In this document: positions 1 through 5,337 of the stretch, piece after piece | Position numbering within the stretch: position 1 is the first letter of the stretch | Layout: each line of letters starts with the position of its first letter | From: an uncultured Actinomyces sp. | GTDB lineage: Bacteria; Actinomycetota; Actinomycetes; Actinomycetales; Actinomycetaceae | Length of the DNA stretch: 9,449 nucleotides | Assembly: GCA_915069725.1 (NCBI GenBank) | Contig: CAJZFF010000046.1 | Location: 1 to 9,449 of the forward strand | Reading direction: 5' to 3' | Notes under the pieces: generated by a model | Told to the model about the DNA's origin: nothing | The model's database searches: none | The model's input: only the letters and a program-made list of their open reading frames with translations | Translations under genes and position numbers: made by a program

Positions 1-761
1 GCATCGGTGACGCTGACGGGCCGCGTGACGGTCTCCCACTGCTCCCGGCTGGGCACGATGACGCGTACCCGGTAGCCGTCGTCGGCCCAGGCCCGCCTCA
101 AGGAGGACGGCATGGCGCTGCTCTCCCAGGCCAGCTGGGCGGCGTGGGCGCACTGGGCGGCCAGCTTGCCCGAGGTCATCTCATGCAGAGGCGTGACCTC
201 GATCGTCACGAGAGCCCCGATGGATGCCGACGCCGCCGTGAGCGCGATCTCCTCGACCGCAGCGGGGTCCTTGGCGATGCGCGCGGTGATCTCGGCGGGC
301 GGTGGGGGCAGCTCGTCACCGGCCGGGAAGTGGGTGCCCTCCACCTGGGTCTTGGCCAGGGCCCCGGGCAGGGGGCGCACCGGTCCGGGCACGAAGGCCC
401 GCGCCGCCGCCCGCCCCCAGCCCACCGGGCCGTCCTGGGTGACGGTGACGCCGTCGATGTCCTGGACCTCCTCCCAGCGCTTGCCCCGGGCTCGGCGCAC
501 GAGCTTGCGGATGCGCCCGTCGCGCCAGTGGTCGACGGCCGGGTTCCACGGTCCGCCGGGGGCGGAGGCGGGCGAGGCCAGGAGGGAGACGACGGCGCGG
601 GCGGCGGCCTCGGCGACGTCGATCCGCCGGGGCGGGTGGACCTTGTCGTAGCGCACGGCGATCTGCATGCCCCAGGGCACGGCGTGGTCCGGGTTCCCGG
701 ACAAGGAGGGCAGGGGCTGCGACGACGAGAACGGCGAGGACGGCGAGGCGGAGTGCGGCAC
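1..761 (-). CDS. PTH2-family peptidyl-tRNA hydrolase (3' end beyond window)
   Basis: This gene probably encodes a PTH2-type aminoacyl/peptidyl-tRNA hydrolase, a cytoplasmic enzyme that frees tRNA from prematurely released peptidyl-tRNA. Reading the minus strand from a GTG at 761-759 gives at least 253 residues. A Ser/Pro-rich N-terminus is followed by an actinobacterial extension (about 32-180) with HPPRRIDVAEAAARAVVSLL near residue 42 and a basic IRKLVRRARGKRWEE stretch. The PTH2 domain starts near residue 185, with the signature MTSGKLAAQCAHAA at 195-208, including the conserved Lys199, Gln203 and His206. The frame is closed upstream by a TGA near 855. I chose GTG 761 because no good Shine-Dalgarno precedes either candidate and a TANNNT box lies 7 nt upstream. 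The in-frame ATG at 668 is the alternative, but it would drop a plausible N-terminus. The extension-plus-PTH2 architecture matches proteins I recall from mycobacteria and corynebacteria. The domain's C-terminal part lies outside the window. Confidence 0.85.
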   Translation of the reverse strand, partial: MPHSASPSSPFSSSQPLPSLSGNPDHAVPWGMQIAVRYDKVHPPRRIDVAEAAARAVVSLLASPASAPGGPWNPAVDHWRDGRIRKLVRRARGKRWEEVQDIDGVTVTQDGPVGWGRAAARAFVPGPVRPLPGALAKTQVEGTHFPAGDELPPPPAEITARIAKDPAAVEEIALTAASASIGALVTIEVTPLHEMTSGKLAAQCAHAAQLAWESSAMPSSLRRAWADDGYRVRVIVPSREQWETVTRPVSVTD

Positions 762-768
762 GGACAGG

Positions 769-774
769 AGCCTA
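769..774 (-). promoter_or_regulatory. Candidate -10 box for a leaderless pth2-family transcript
   Basis: TAGGCT on the minus strand fits the actinobacterial TANNNT -10 pattern. It ends 7 nt before the GTG at 761, so transcription would begin at or next to the start codon. No purine-rich Shine-Dalgarno is present and I see no clear -35. This is inferred from position and pattern only. Confidence 0.4.
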
Positions 775-816
775 CGGGGTCGCGATCGGCGGCGTCGGAT
801 TCCGCCAGCTCCCGAC

Positions 817-862
817 CCCTGCGGGACAGCTGGTGCCGCAGGGACGTTCGAGGGGGACGTTC
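817..862. promoter_or_regulatory. Hairpin plus direct repeats in divergent intergenic region
   Basis: CCCTGCGG (817-824) and CCGCAGGG (836-843) form a perfect 8-bp inverted repeat with an 11-nt loop. Abutting it, GGGACGTTC occurs at 841-849 and again at 854-862, a 13-bp period. The block lies between the minus-strand PTH2 gene (start 761) and the plus-strand metallopeptidase gene (start 973), about 55-100 bp upstream of the first. Tandem repeats of this kind are typical of regulator binding sites, but I do not recognise the motif. Confidence 0.4.
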
Positions 863-960
863 AAAGGCACGATTGAGCGCCACCTTTTCCCGCCAGACGG
901 CTGATACGCCACAGGCGAAGATCCTCCTGGGGCAGGAGATGAATCCAGCGGCGAGTCGTT

Positions 961-966
961 TAGGTT
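961..966 (+). promoter_or_regulatory. Candidate -10 box for leaderless M48 transcript
   Basis: TAGGTT ends exactly 6 nt before the ATG at 973, and there is no Shine-Dalgarno in the gap. TANNNT at this distance is the usual arrangement for leaderless mRNAs in actinobacteria. The would-be -35 (about 938-943) does not resemble TTGACA. Confidence 0.4.
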
Positions 967-972
967 GCCGTC

Positions 973-2340
973 ATGCCACCACATGTTCCATCCACCGTCC
1001 CCGGTTCCCTCGGCTCGACGCCGCCGGCTGTGCCGCCCTCCCGCCCCCGGATGTTCAACGGCGCGACTGTTCACGGCTTCAGGGGAATCCGCACGCTGCG
1101 TCACCCCGCCGAGATCCCGCTCCTGGTCGCGACCAGCATGGCGACTGCGCTGGCCTACCTGTCGTGGATCGCCCTGGTGATCTGGCTGGTCGCCGTGCCT
1201 GAACCGACCGGCCTGGGGGCTCAGGTTCGCGACTTCTTCCTCAGTGAGGAGGGCCGCGGCGCGCAGTTCCTCCTGCTGGTGCCCCTCATCCCGATCATCC
1301 TGTGGGTGGGGCGCGCGATGCTGTACGCCAAGCTCCGCGCGACCGCGGTCCAGATGAGTCCCACCCAGTTCCCGGAGGGCTATCGGATGGTTGTCGAGGC
1401 GGCCCAGCAGTTCGGCCTGCGCCGGGTCCCCGATGCCTACGTGATCATGGGCAACGGTCAGATCAACGCCTTCGCGGCCGGTCACGGCTACCGGCGTTTC
1501 GTGGTCGTCCACTCCGACATGTTCGAGATCGGTGGCCGGGCCCGCGATCCCGAGGCGCTGCGCTTCGTGATCGGGCACGAGGTCGGGCACCTCGCCGCGG
1601 GTCACATCTCCATGCTGCGCCTGCTGTTCGTCACCCTCGGCCTCAACGTCCCGCTTCTGGGCAAAGCGCTGGTTCGGGCCCAGGAGTACACGGCGGACAA
1701 CCACGGCTACTCCTACGCGCCTGCGGGTGTGCCCGGGGTCGTGGGGGTGCTCTCCGGCGGCAAGTACCTGGGTGCCGAGGTCAACACCCACGCCCTGGCG
1801 GATCGCGCCACGCGGGAGAAGGGACTGTGGCTCCACATGAGCGTCTGGCGGTCCACGCACCCGGTCATCACCTGGCGCGCCCACGCCCTGCGCGACCGCA
1901 GCCGCCCCGGGCGGATCATGGTCCGCCCGCCGGAGTCGACCGCCTGGTTCCCGCCCTCGGCTCCCACCGGATACCAGCGCTCCGGTTCCTGGCCGACGCC
2001 GGAGCAGATGCGCTCCGTGCTGGACTCCACCTCCTCGGCCGTGCCCAGCGAGGAGCAGTTCGGTCGCTATCCCGGTGTGGTCTACGAGGTCCCTCGCGAT
2101 GAGCTGCGCTGGGCCTCCCCCGTTCCCGTGCCCGTTCCGGTGGGAGCCGCGTCTGTCGGACAGGGCGCCTTCTCAGCGCCCCCGAGCGCGGCCGGTTCCA
2201 CCGGGCCGCAGCAACCCGGCCCCTACGGGTACGTCTCACCGACGAGCCCCGTGCAGGGCCAGCACGGGAACTACCCGGGGGCAGCACCCACTGAGGCAAC
2301 GGCTCAGGACGCCCCGCGCTCCGAGACCGACTCCTACTGA
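973..2340 (+). CDS. M48 family membrane zinc metallopeptidase (HtpX-like)
   Basis: This is a 455-residue membrane-anchored metalloprotease. A Pro-rich N-terminus (1-26) precedes two hydrophobic segments, about 48-74 and 96-116. The catalytic domain carries the zinc motif HEVGH at 202-206 (His202 and His206 bind zinc, Glu203 is the catalytic base). The third ligand is probably Glu238 in QEYTADNHGY (237 onward), the E-x3-D arrangement of M48 enzymes. Flanking text such as NGQINAFAAGHGYRRFVVV and DRATREKGLW also fits this family. After about residue 345 comes a low-complexity Pro/Ser/Gly/Gln tail with a PVPVPVPV run, probably disordered. Family members degrade damaged or misfolded membrane proteins. 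The substrate here is unknown. ATG 973 fits the leaderless box; a Met at residue 27 is a possible later start. The gene converges with the PAS gene, 25 bp apart. Confidence 0.9.
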   Translation: MPPHVPSTVPGSLGSTPPAVPPSRPRMFNGATVHGFRGIRTLRHPAEIPLLVATSMATALAYLSWIALVIWLVAVPEPTGLGAQVRDFFLSEEGRGAQFLLLVPLIPIILWVGRAMLYAKLRATAVQMSPTQFPEGYRMVVEAAQQFGLRRVPDAYVIMGNGQINAFAAGHGYRRFVVVHSDMFEIGGRARDPEALRFVIGHEVGHLAAGHISMLRLLFVTLGLNVPLLGKALVRAQEYTADNHGYSYAPAGVPGVVGVLSGGKYLGAEVNTHALADRATREKGLWLHMSVWRSTHPVITWRAHALRDRSRPGRIMVRPPESTAWFPPSAPTGYQRSGSWPTPEQMRSVLDSTSSAVPSEEQFGRYPGVVYEVPRDELRWASPVPVPVPVGAASVGQGAFSAPPSAAGSTGPQQPGPYGYVSPTSPVQGQHGNYPGAAPTEATAQDAPRSETDSY

Positions 2341-2366
2341 GCCCGGTCGGGCGGGGCGAGCCCTTT
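2341..2366. terminator. Possible weak terminator between convergent genes
   Basis: The 25-bp gap between the two stop codons contains GGGC (2349-2352) and GCCC (2360-2363) followed by TTT, and an overlapping GCCCG/CGGGC pair (2341-2352). The stems are short and could arise by chance in such GC-rich DNA. Position is the main argument. Confidence 0.25.
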
Positions 2367-3724
2367 CAGTTCGGGGCGACAGCTCCGGCCGCCGTCGTGA
2401 AGGAGTCCAGGGCCTCCCCCAGCTCCGCGAAGTTGTCGGCGACCTGAGTGGCTTGGCAGCGGGCGGCGAGGTCGTCGAGCTCGGCCAGGCGACGCCCCAC
2501 GGACTCGACCACGCCGGAGGCGGCACTGGAGAGCTCTGCGGCCGTGGCGGGCAGCTCCGGGTCGCTCGACGCGGCCGAACCGGTCCACAGCATGAGGAGC
2601 TGGTTCGGGATCGTCATCATGCGGCTGGCCTCGCCGATGTAGGCGACCGCCTGGGCTGCGAGGGCGCAGTGGGCCTGAGCCTGACGCTCCATCTCGGCGA
2701 TGCCCTCACGCAACGACTCGATGAGGTCGGGGATGGCCTGCGCCGAGTACTGCGGGTCTCCGACGCCGTCGATGAGCTCGACGGTGAACAGGGAGGTGAT
2801 GGTGGTGTGCAGACGGGCCAGGGCGATGCGGAAGCGGGTGCGGGCGCCGTTGGTGTCGAGCTGGGCCAGGGTGTCGACGAGCCTCGCCACGAGGGGGCTG
2901 ACCAGAACCTGCATCTGGGTCCACAGGTCCAGCAGGTCGGCCAGGGGCTTGACCCTGGGGTCGGAGCGGTCCAGGGCGGCGATGTGCTCGACACTCAGGC
3001 GAGGGTCCTCCAGGGTCCGGGTCAGTCCCTTCCCCGCGGCCTTGAGTGAGGCGGAGAGCTCGGCGAGCTGCTGCTGACCGGACATCCACGAGTCGAGCCC
3101 GGCGGCGATCCTGGTGACCGAGTCGAGCATGACGCGCAGGTCCCCGGTGGCGTCGGGGCGCACCGGGATGCCGTCGGAGAGCTCCTCACGACGCGCCACC
3201 TCCGCCGGCAGGGCCGTGTTCTGGAACTCCTCGTAGGAGGACAGGCCCGCTCCGGCCAGCATCTCGGCGATGCGGCCCAGCCCCTCCTCGGCCGCCGCCC
3301 GGCGGTTGGCCCCGCCATCGATGGCCTGGTCCTCTGTGGCGCGGGCGTCGCGGTAGATGGCACAGGCGGTGTCGAACAGGTCGGAGCACACCGGTCGGGT
3401 GCGCACCGAGAGGTAGCCGCCGTCGGACAGCGGGGTGACGGTGGCGAAGACGTCGTACTCGCTGCCGTCGGCGGCGAGGTTGCGCACGTAGGCGGCGAAG
3501 GGGCTGCCGGCCTTGAGGGTGTCCCACATGGCCTTGAAGGCACCACCGGGCATCTCCGGGTGGCGAATGATGTTGTGCGGGGCGCCGGAGAGCTCATCAC
3601 GCCGGTAGCGCGAGAGCTCGATGAAGACGTTGTTCGAGTGGCGGATGACACCACGCGCGTCTGTGGTGGAGAAGAAGAGCTGGTCAACACCCACCTCATG
3701 AACGGCTCCGGTGACCTGCGGCAT
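2366..3724 (-). CDS. Aer-like PAS domain sensor protein without recognised output domain
   Basis: This 452-residue soluble protein has an N-terminal PAS domain (about 12-112) closely resembling that of the E. coli aerotaxis receptor Aer. It has STTDARGVIRHSN near residue 19, then HNIIRHPEMP (50-59), AFKAMWDTL (62-70), RN (81-82) and YLSVRTRP (104-111). In Aer the equivalent HN-x-x-RHP-D-M-P, Trp and Asn positions shape the FAD pocket, so flavin binding and redox or oxygen sensing are likely but inferred. The remaining 340 residues are Ala/Leu/Glu-rich and look helical. I see no membrane segment, HAMP, clear MCP signalling tip, kinase, GGDEF or DNA-binding motif. The stretch at about 342-360 (EASRMMTIPNQLLMLW) only vaguely recalls an MCP tip. 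The start at ATG 3724 is set by AAGGAG at 3734-3739, 9 nt upstream; the frame is open to an ATG at 3784, which lacks such a site. The gene is monocistronic as far as the window shows. Confidence 0.85.
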   Translation of the reverse strand: MPQVTGAVHEVGVDQLFFSTTDARGVIRHSNNVFIELSRYRRDELSGAPHNIIRHPEMPGGAFKAMWDTLKAGSPFAAYVRNLAADGSEYDVFATVTPLSDGGYLSVRTRPVCSDLFDTACAIYRDARATEDQAIDGGANRRAAAEEGLGRIAEMLAGAGLSSYEEFQNTALPAEVARREELSDGIPVRPDATGDLRVMLDSVTRIAAGLDSWMSGQQQLAELSASLKAAGKGLTRTLEDPRLSVEHIAALDRSDPRVKPLADLLDLWTQMQVLVSPLVARLVDTLAQLDTNGARTRFRIALARLHTTITSLFTVELIDGVGDPQYSAQAIPDLIESLREGIAEMERQAQAHCALAAQAVAYIGEASRMMTIPNQLLMLWTGSAASSDPELPATAAELSSAASGVVESVGRRLAELDDLAARCQATQVADNFAELGEALDSFTTAAGAVAPN

Positions 3725-3733
3725 AGGCAACTG

Positions 3734-3739
3734 CTCCTT
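3734..3739 (-). promoter_or_regulatory. Strong Shine-Dalgarno site fixing the PAS gene start
   Basis: AAGGAG on the minus strand lies 9 nt before ATG 3724. It is the best ribosome binding site in the window and favours this start over the in-frame upstream ATGs at 3763 and 3784. Confidence 0.75.
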
Positions 3740-3798
3740 GGAGAGATCGGGGGCTGGCGGCATCCGGCGCCCTGAGCCGGACAACCACCACCTTCCGC

Positions 3799-3812
3799 CC
3801 GTTGATTAACGG
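3799..3812. promoter_or_regulatory. Inverted repeat in PAS gene leader (possible operator)
   Basis: CCGTT and AACGG flank GATT, a 14-bp imperfect palindrome about 75 bp upstream of the PAS gene start. A second small inverted repeat, TCGGG (3840-3844) and CCCGA (3852-3856), lies farther upstream. They could be operators or leader hairpins. No regulator family is recognised. Confidence 0.3.
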
Positions 3813-3858
3813 TTGGACGGCTGAACAATACATGGCACTTCGGGGACAACACCCGAGG

Positions 3859-4006
3859 GGAATCAACACAAAAGGATTGCCTATATGTTTAAAATGCGTC
3901 AGAAATTAACATTATTTTCCCTCTTGAGAATAGAGTTTCTCCAGCCTCGGAAAAACGAAACAAATTCCGCAACTAGATTCCCAGAATATTCTCAGGTACA
4001 TTGAAG
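3859..4006. other. AT-rich non-coding island
   Basis: About 150 bp here are visibly AT-rich (runs such as TTTAAAAT, TTAACATTATTTT, GGAAAAACGAAAC) in an otherwise very GC-rich window. I see no plausible gene in it. It contains the perfect 10-bp palindrome AGAATATTCT (3983-3992) and a TACATT box (3997-4002) that could be a plus-strand -10 element for the structured block that follows. It may simply be promoter DNA, or a scar of foreign DNA. Confidence 0.55.
3880..3909 (-). promoter_or_regulatory. Candidate promoter for the PAS gene
   Basis: On the minus strand TTAATT (3904-3909) and TATAGG (3880-3885) are separated by 18 nt, a reasonable sigma-70-type pair. It sits in AT-rich DNA and would give a leader of about 150 nt containing the inverted repeats at 3840-3856 and 3799-3812. 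Chance matches are easy in AT-rich DNA. Confidence 0.3.
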
Positions 4007-4254
4007 TGCTCCCTCAGGAGCAGTGGGTTACATAGTGACCGCCGCCGGACGGAACTGGTCGCGAGGGTTGGGGAGCCCAATGACCGATCGGATTTCGAGG
4101 CCGCCCGAGTTGATAGGGAGCTCGGCGCGAGCCGCTCTGGCGAAGGAGGGTTGATTCTCCTCTGGAATATGGGATCCAGGGGCGATGCCACCCTCAACGA
4201 CAGGGGCCTGTGGGGCTCGGAGCAGTCCGAGACCCACAGGCCACGTCGTTCTTC
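4007..4254 (+). ncRNA. Candidate structured RNA / hairpin-rich intergenic block
   Basis: No convincing gene is seen, but stems follow one another. TGCTCC/GGAGCA (4007-4022) has a 4-nt loop. TTGGG-GAG-CCCAA lies inside an outer GGTC/GACC pair (about 4057-4085). CCGAG/CTCGG comes at about 4105-4126. CCTCTGGA pairs with TCCAGGGG across an 8-nt loop (about 4160-4183), with one G-U. The block ends with a 17-bp-arm inverted repeat (4205-4242) and then the T-rich plus-strand tail GTCGTTCTTCT. Together with a TACATT box at 3997-4002 this suggests a plus-strand transcript of about 240 nt. It does not match tmRNA, RNase P RNA, SRP RNA or a riboswitch I know. It could instead be the 3' region of the minus-strand transporter mRNA, or a decayed mobile element. 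Confidence 0.3.
4205..4242. terminator. Long inverted repeat, probable terminator hairpin
   Basis: The arms at 4205-4221 and 4226-4242 are 17 nt each and match at 16 positions (mismatch G4215/A4232). The loop is GCAG. It lies about 65 nt beyond the minus-strand transporter stop, so it could end that transcript, although the minus-strand side has no U-tract. On the plus strand it is followed by a moderately T-rich tail, fitting termination of a plus-strand RNA. It may work in both directions. Confidence 0.55.
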
Positions 4255-4255
4255 T

Positions 4256-4288
4256 GCATCATTGACATCAATGCATCATCATTGCATC
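4256..4288. repeat. 11-bp imperfect tandem repeats
   Basis: ATCAATGCATC (4267-4277) and ATCATTGCATC (4278-4288) are adjacent 11-bp units differing at one base. A third, more diverged unit, GCATCATTGAC, precedes them (4256-4266). The array sits just downstream of the minus-strand transporter stop and next to the long hairpin. A period of one helical turn suits protein binding, but the function is unknown. Confidence 0.5.
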
Positions 4289-4308
4289 GGTTTCTTCCCC
4301 ACACTCCC

Positions 4309-5289
4309 CTATCGAATAAGGCGGGGAAGCAGACGGACACCGATTGCCATGACGACGAGCTCCACCAACGTCTGAGCCACCACCACAATCGGCGCCATCC
4401 CCATGGAATCGGGCAGCGCGAGAGCCAACGGCAGAACCACCAACGAGTTACGGGTGGTCCCGGAGAAGGCGAGAGCCAGGCGCTCCTGGCGTCCCTGGTG
4501 AGCCATGCGCCCGGCGACATCTCCCACAGCCGGCATCACCAGAGCGAAAGCCACGAAGAGGGGAACAACCCGGGCGACGACGTCGGGCCGGGAGGCGACA
4601 TGGGGAACCTGGGATGCGACGACGAGCGCCAGGGTCGCCATCATGAGCGGAACCATGAGCGCCGTCGTCGCTGAAGCGAGCCGGGTGGCGGGCCGGAACC
4701 GGGATGAAGCGCGCCGCGTGAGGATCGATAGCCCCATGGGCAGTGCGATCATGAGGACGAAGGCCTGCGCGAAGGGTTGCCAGCTGATACCACCGCCCTG
4801 AGCCCCAGGTGAGCCGGGGGCGAAGGCCAGCCACAGTGGCAGAACGAGGGCCTGGATGAGCATGAGAGCCGGAGAAGCCGCCAGGATACGCGACCATGCG
4901 CCGCCGGCCAGACGGGTGAAGACCATGACGTAGTCGACGCAGGGCGCCAGGAGCACCAGGAGGGTGCCGACCAGGAGCCCCGACTCATCGGCGACCAGTC
5001 GGGACAGAGGCAGGACCACCGCCGGCACCACGAGGAAGTTGACCGCCACAAGCGCCGCCATGAACCGGGCATCGGCGAAGGCGGCCCGCAGGCGATGGAA
5101 GGGGACACCGAGAAAGGTCGTGTACAGCAGCGCGACCAGCACCGGGGAGACAGCCGCCTCCAGAAGGCTGCTGGCTGCGGGAGCCGCCAGCCCCAGGACG
5201 GCGCCGGCCACGAGCGCACCCAGGTACAGGACCACCTGATGGTGCTCCATCCAGGCGACCACCGGGGCCTGATCGTCTGCGCCCTCCAT
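4309..5289 (-). CDS. SBF/ACR3-type 'arsenic resistance' membrane transporter
   Basis: This 326-residue integral membrane protein belongs to the bile acid:sodium symporter / ACR3 superfamily (BART fold). It has about nine to ten hydrophobic segments, starting near residue 19 (VVLYLGALVAGAVLGLA). Two features mark the family: NFLVVPAVVLPLSRL (84-98), and LLAPCVDYVMVFTRLAGG (113-130), whose Cys117 after Pro matches the conserved cysteine of ACR3 arsenite exporters. The second half has the matching motif AFSGTTRNSLVVLPLALAL (264-282). Close actinobacterial homologues are commonly named arsenic resistance protein, but no arsR or arsC lies in the window, so the substrate is uncertain. ATG 5289 has no Shine-Dalgarno but has a TACGGT box 6 nt upstream. 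Met14 is an alternative start. It lies 48 nt downstream of the flavin oxidoreductase gene on the same strand and may be both co-transcribed and separately expressed. Confidence 0.8.
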   Translation of the reverse strand: MEGADDQAPVVAWMEHHQVVLYLGALVAGAVLGLAAPAASSLLEAAVSPVLVALLYTTFLGVPFHRLRAAFADARFMAALVAVNFLVVPAVVLPLSRLVADESGLLVGTLLVLLAPCVDYVMVFTRLAGGAWSRILAASPALMLIQALVLPLWLAFAPGSPGAQGGGISWQPFAQAFVLMIALPMGLSILTRRASSRFRPATRLASATTALMVPLMMATLALVVASQVPHVASRPDVVARVVPLFVAFALVMPAVGDVAGRMAHQGRQERLALAFSGTTRNSLVVLPLALALPDSMGMAPIVVVAQTLVELVVMAIGVRLLPRLIR

Positions 5290-5295
5290 GACGGA

Positions 5296-5301
5296 ACCGT
5301 A
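5296..5301 (-). promoter_or_regulatory. Candidate -10 box for leaderless transporter transcript
   Basis: TACGGT on the minus strand ends 6 nt before ATG 5289, the same spacing as at the metallopeptidase gene. There is no Shine-Dalgarno in between, and no good -35 is visible. If used, the transporter has its own promoter within the gene set. Confidence 0.35.
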
Positions 5302-5337
5302 TCGCGACCAGACGGGACGGTGACCGCTGCCGGAGGT

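Noticed and set aside
206..883. Minus-strand open frame overlapping the PTH2 gene in another frame
   Set aside because: The product is almost entirely Arg/Pro/Ser, typical of an out-of-frame GC-rich reading, while the adjacent frame encodes a conserved family.
112..1202. Long plus-strand open frames across the PTH2 gene (112-651 and 144-1202)
   Set aside because: Compositionally they are Arg/Gly/Ala-rich shadows of a GC-rich gene on the other strand, without a start site or family motif. The minus-strand frame carries the recognisable PTH2 signature.
772..1884. Minus-strand 370-codon frame opposite the metallopeptidase gene
   Set aside because: It is antisense to a gene with an intact HEVGH motif. 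The product is His/Asp/Gly-biased with no motif, so it is a shadow.
2118..2145. Short DNA repeat encoding PVPVPVPV in the metallopeptidase tail
   Set aside because: This is ordinary low-complexity coding sequence within a disordered tail, too short to be a separate element.
4007..4254. Known RNAs (tmRNA, RNase P RNA, SRP RNA, T-box leader)
   Set aside because: The diagnostic sequences of these RNAs are absent by eye, for example the SRP GGAAGG-type apical loop, the RNase P GAGGAAAGTCC core, the T-box GGTGGAACCGCG and the tmRNA acceptor end.
3973..4375. Open frames in the gap (4001-4375 plus, 4028-4237 minus, 3973-4197 minus) as small genes
   Set aside because: None has a Shine-Dalgarno site or recognisable motif, they overlap each other, and the plus-strand frame runs into the transporter gene. 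The 4028-4237 minus frame reads somewhat protein-like, so a gene remnant is not fully excluded.
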